From positions 5,147,001-5,211,000 of the forward strand of contig NC_015510.1 of the NCBI RefSeq assembly GCF_000212735.1: 64,000 bases of DNA, given 5' to 3'. The notes under the pieces are model-generated. The model was not told the DNA's origin and did no database searches. It saw only the letters and a list, made by a program, of their open reading frames with translations. The stretch's first letter is position 1, and every line of letters begins with the position of its first letter. The position numbers and the translations under genes were made by a program. Of this stretch, positions 61,256 through 64,000 are shown piece after piece. This DNA is from Haliscomenobacter hydrossis DSM 1100 (GTDB taxonomy: Bacteria; Bacteroidota; Bacteroidia; Chitinophagales; Saprospiraceae).

Positions 61256-62434
61256 TTATTGATAAAGCAAAAAGGCCTTTGTCTTCTCCAGCCAATCACC
61301 CACTCCCGTCAAATCCCGGATTTGGTTAAAAAACTGATCCCCATCCTCCTCCAATGCTTCCCGTACCGCAGGCGTCCCCGTCAACAAATCAAAATGCCGC
61401 GTTCCGGTTTTATTGACATGGGTGGGATAATTCGCCCATTGGAGCTGTGCGGGGTAGCGTTTTTTCAACAGCCCGACCAGATATAAACCCACATAAACCG
61501 GGCGAAAAGTAGCCACATCCAGCACATGCAGCATGATGCCCTGACAGGCTTGATTTTTGTACAAACCTTCACTTGGAATAAACGAAAAGGGTCGGGCCTT
61601 CACTCCATCCAAACCACTGTCATTAAAAGCTTTAGCCAACACCAAGCCATCCATCCAGGGCGCGCCGCAGACCCGAAACGGGAAAGCAGTACCTCGTCCC
61701 TCACTCACATGTAAACCTTCTAAAAAACACAAAGCCGGGTAAGTCAATAAGGTTTCCACGCTTGAAATCGCCGGCGAACTCGGTACAAAAGGTAGCCCCA
61801 AATCCTGGAAAAATTGCTCACGTTTCCAGTTTTGGACTTGATAAACGCTCAAATCCAGCGCATCACCAAAACGGTGTTTTTGCCAATACAAGGTCAATTC
61901 ACCGATAGTCAGGCTATGCCGAATGGGGATGCGCCAGCGGCCAATAAAAGAGGCGGCCTGGGTTTCATCCAGCATGGGGCCTTCGGCCAAGGCAAGATTG
62001 CCGCTGAGGGGGTTCGGCCGGTCCAGGACAATCAAAGGAACCTGGGCAGCATGGCAGGCTTCCATCAGGTAGGAAAGGGTCCAGATGTAGGTATAAAAAC
62101 GTACCCCGACATCGGGTAAATCAAATAAAATGCCATCCAGGTCTTGCAAGACCTCAGCAGGGGGCCGCAAGTTATCGCCGTATAAACTAAACACGGGCAA
62201 GCCAGTCAAGGCATCCGTCTGATGGGCCATCTTGGCGCCATCTGCTCCCACGACTTGCAGGCCATGCTCGGGTGAAAACAAACGTACCAATTGGAAGCCC
62301 TTTTTCAGTAGGGCTTGGCGTACGGGTACAAAATCATGGGTAAAAACGGCGTCGTTGGTGACCAAACCCCAACGTTTGGTTTTGTCCTGCTTTGTTTGCA
62401 AAAAATGATCAATACCGAAAAAAATCCGAGCCAT
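61256..62434 (-). CDS. NamZ-like exo-beta-N-acetylmuramidase (DUF1343)
   Basis: A 392-residue protein of the DUF1343/NamZ family, which cuts MurNAc from the non-reducing end of peptidoglycan fragments. Conserved parts: WGLVTNDAV, RLFSPEHGLQ (family SPEHG motif), DLPDVGVRFYTYIWTLSYLM, LIVLDRPNPLSG, HSLTIGELTLYWQ, and SEGRGTAFPFRVCGAPWM (the EGRGT motif). Unlike most relatives it shows no signal peptide (MARIFFGIDHFLQTKQDKTK), so it should be cytoplasmic, perhaps acting in recycling. No other muropeptide genes are adjacent. Confidence 0.88.
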   Translation of the reverse strand: MARIFFGIDHFLQTKQDKTKRWGLVTNDAVFTHDFVPVRQALLKKGFQLVRLFSPEHGLQVVGADGAKMAHQTDALTGLPVFSLYGDNLRPPAEVLQDLDGILFDLPDVGVRFYTYIWTLSYLMEACHAAQVPLIVLDRPNPLSGNLALAEGPMLDETQAASFIGRWRIPIRHSLTIGELTLYWQKHRFGDALDLSVYQVQNWKREQFFQDLGLPFVPSSPAISSVETLLTYPALCFLEGLHVSEGRGTAFPFRVCGAPWMDGLVLAKAFNDSGLDGVKARPFSFIPSEGLYKNQACQGIMLHVLDVATFRPVYVGLYLVGLLKKRYPAQLQWANYPTHVNKTGTRHFDLLTGTPAVREALEEDGDQFFNQIRDLTGVGDWLEKTKAFLLYQ

Positions 62435-62509
62435 TTAGTACCAAAAATTTTAGACATGCTCTAAGGGTTTTAAAAAAACCGAGGCTCCCCTAAGGTTTCT
62501 CTAAAGTAT

Positions 62510-62527
62510 CTGTCGATTACCCACAAA
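62510..62527 (+). mobile_element. solo terminus of the 240-bp MITE family
   Basis: CTGTCGATTACCCACAAA equals the first 18 bases of the terminus at 24276. No second terminus is found within the next few hundred bases. The 150-base gap 62435-62584 holds nothing else recognisable. Confidence 0.6.
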
Positions 62528-62584
62528 AATGCTTTTTTTCACGGACTATTGGGATAACGAAGAATTGGCATCAAGCATTCGATA

Positions 62585-63628
62585 TCACAATTTCCCGTAT
62601 TCCGCCGCCAAAACGTTGATCTCCTCATCACTCAATTTCCCGGAAGCGATGACCATGCGGTACTTAAACGTGACCGATTGCCCCGGCGCCAACTTCAGAT
62701 TCAGCGCATCTTTGCCATTTGAAAAAACCTTTGCACCCAGTGGATTGGCCGCAAACAAGCCATACCCACGGGCATGCCAATAGGTAGGGTACTTTGGATT
62801 TTGGGGGTGATCGATCAAACACACCGCAATATCTTCACTGCCAATACGCCCACTCAGGTTCACCCAGCGTGCCCGGGTACTCCACACTGCATCACCTTCA
62901 ATGCCTTCGCTGCTGCGGTAGCGGCCAGTGATGTTGCTGTTGTCCATTTTTTCTACGCGGGTTACAATGCCGTTGGCATCCACAAAATTATCTGCCTGGT
63001 TAGAAGGGTGTTCCAGTTCACGCGCTAATCGAACCGCAAAAAAGCCATCTTTGACGTCCTTAAAATAGACGGTATCCGCATTTGCCCGGAGTGTAGTGCT
63101 GCGGTCGATGATGCGGATTTGCTTGCGGGCATAGAAATTGAAGTGGGTATTTTCATTGAGTACGTGCTTGCCTTTGCCATCCTCCAGGTACCAGTCTGCG
63201 CTTACACTTAATGCGCCTTTTCCTTTGCCGCTTTTGGTTTTGATCACCTCCCGATGTTTGATGGTGCCATATTTAGAGCGGTTTTTGATGGCGGTTGAAT
63301 TGTTCCAAAAATCATTGCCATTGACCGACTCGTAGTTCAACCAGGCCCCTACGTGGTGCGGGTGATCTACCCTTTCTCCGGCACGCGGTGCCATTGGATA
63401 CCCACGGGTAACCGCAGTGCCTTGTGCCGTATGAATGGGGAAAAGTACGGGTTTTTTCAACACCGAATCGCTCGGATAGATGTAAGCCGTAAAAGGCTTT
63501 CCATCTACCAAAATGTCTACTTTGCGTTCCGCAGGTTTGGAAATAACACTTACTTTTTGAGCAAACAAGCTCCCCATTGAATTCATAAAAAGTGCCACAA
63601 AAAGTAAGTTGATCGTACTGTTTTTCAT
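62585..63628 (-). CDS. secreted DUF6807 (PmoA-like) protein
   Basis: A 347-residue protein from the ATG at 63628. The signal peptide is NLLFVALFMNSMGSLFAQ. The DUF6807 family pattern is present: PVLFPIHTAQGTAVTRGYPM, ERVDHPHHVGAWLNYESVNG with the HPHH motif, FYARKQIRIIDRSTTLRANA, DGFFAVRLARELEHPSNQAD, YWHARGYGLFAANPLGAKVF. The database name methane oxygenase PmoA is misleading; these are sugar-utilisation-associated proteins of Bacteroidota and Planctomycetota with unknown activity. It lies 71 bases after the esterase gene on the same strand and may be co-transcribed. Confidence 0.88.
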   Translation of the reverse strand: MKNSTINLLFVALFMNSMGSLFAQKVSVISKPAERKVDILVDGKPFTAYIYPSDSVLKKPVLFPIHTAQGTAVTRGYPMAPRAGERVDHPHHVGAWLNYESVNGNDFWNNSTAIKNRSKYGTIKHREVIKTKSGKGKGALSVSADWYLEDGKGKHVLNENTHFNFYARKQIRIIDRSTTLRANADTVYFKDVKDGFFAVRLARELEHPSNQADNFVDANGIVTRVEKMDNSNITGRYRSSEGIEGDAVWSTRARWVNLSGRIGSEDIAVCLIDHPQNPKYPTYWHARGYGLFAANPLGAKVFSNGKDALNLKLAPGQSVTFKYRMVIASGKLSDEEINVLAAEYGKL

Positions 63629-63699
63629 AAATGACTGTTTATAGTAGAGACGCTTTACAGCGCATCTTACCTGTACAAGAGACAAAAAAACCAATCCTA

Positions 63700-64000
63700 T
63701 TACAGCGTCTTCAACCAGTTCCCCAGACGTTCAAACCACTTGTCGCTGGTCGTTGGATTGTTCATGCCGTAGCCATGCCCCCCCTTGGGATAAAGGTGCA
63801 TCTCCACCGGGATTTTGTACTTGTGGCAGGCCAGGTAATAGGCAATGCTGTTTTCAACCTCAACCGTCTTATCGTCGGCAGAATGCACCAAAAAAGCCGG
63901 AGGTGAGGCCGCAGTGACTTGCTGCTCGTTTGAAAACCTGAATTTTTGCACTTCCGTGTAATTTTTACCCAATAAATTGCCCCGCGAACCGCCATGTGCC
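63700..64000 (-). CDS. alpha/beta-hydrolase (acetylesterase-like), 5' end outside window
   Basis: The frame is open from the right edge to the stop at 63700 (100 codons). It reads AHGGSRGNLLGKNYTEVQKF, then SPPAFLVHSADDKTVEVENS with the catalytic-type Asp, and GGHGYGMNNPTTSDKWFERL with the catalytic His, as in acetylxylan or Aes-type esterases. The nucleophile region is outside. With the DUF6807 gene downstream it suggests a glycan-degradation cluster continuing to the right. Confidence 0.85.
   Translation of the reverse strand, partial: AHGGSRGNLLGKNYTEVQKFRFSNEQQVTAASPPAFLVHSADDKTVEVENSIAYYLACHKYKIPVEMHLYPKGGHGYGMNNPTTSDKWFERLGNWLKTL

Noticed and set aside
1-64000. tRNA, rRNA or common riboswitch
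   Set aside because: No cloverleaf, rRNA core or known riboswitch consensus was noticed on either strand; a covariance-model scan could not be run.

Overview
The window looks like the chromosome of a member of Bacteroidota, most probably Saprospirales (Haliscomenobacter/Lewinella-like). The reasons are the TTG-N19/20-TAnnTTTG promoters, a T9SS-sorted protein, TonB receptors with a carboxypeptidase-D-like plug extension, DUF5916 and DUF4394 proteins, and many two-FtsX-domain ABC permeases. No rRNA, tRNA or CRISPR array was seen. The assignment is from protein flavour only, without a database search.

Layout. 1-4257: two tandem FtsX/MacB-type permeases on the minus strand (the first runs off the left edge). 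4549-7188: a small membrane protein, a secreted beta-propeller and a diheme cytochrome c. 7413-9997: a TPR histidine kinase and its LuxR-type response regulator. 10061-12993: a RelE/ParE-type toxin-antitoxin pair, a heptad-repeat secreted protein, an esterase and a lipoprotein. 13026-18147: a third permease and a DUF5916 outer-membrane protein. 18599-24090: a DUF4394 lipoprotein, Uma2, EEP hydrolase, TspO, a Crp/Fnr regulator and an oxidoreductase. 24771-28715: ABC-F, then an ArsR/SRPBCC stress cluster. 28793-31966: an AT-rich island (Crp/Fnr, YceI, nitronate monooxygenase, possible DNA glycosylase). 32252-45340: a permease remnant and three more permeases, interleaved with a lipoprotein, an AAA/PD-(D/E)XK protein, an orphan antitoxin and a GH29 fucosidase interrupted by one stop codon. 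45785-50880: BrnT/BrnA, a second Crp/Fnr plus oxidoreductase pair and a TonB receptor. 51455-64000: a VPS10/BNR giant, small toxin-antitoxin-like genes and remnants, a T9SS protein, NHL propeller, DUF1801, NamZ, a DUF6807 protein and a truncated esterase.

Two regulatory layers stand out. (1) Five permease leaders and the DUF5916 leader share one cis-architecture: a sigma-54-like -24/-12 element and, 53-54 bp upstream (64 bp in one case, one helical turn more), two 16-bp palindromes of form TGTYCG-N4-YGRACA spaced 20-22 bp. This looks like one NtrC-type enhancer regulon for envelope transporters. (2) Three leaders carry a TTGAC-N4-GTTAA-like Crp/Fnr box at an identical 36.5 bp from the -7 element. 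Two Crp/Fnr paralogues with the same recognition helix are encoded beside two of the targets.

The intergenic spaces are full of long imperfect palindromes whose arms are built of short repeated words (GGTTGAG, CACGACG, AATCCGC, CACAAA, CTTAGGT). One is split by a 240-bp inverted-repeat element with a 9-bp target duplication. Many small gene remnants (permease, DoxX, SusC, TonB receptor, nucleotidyltransferase, DUF2442, DUF1016) show active local duplication and deletion.
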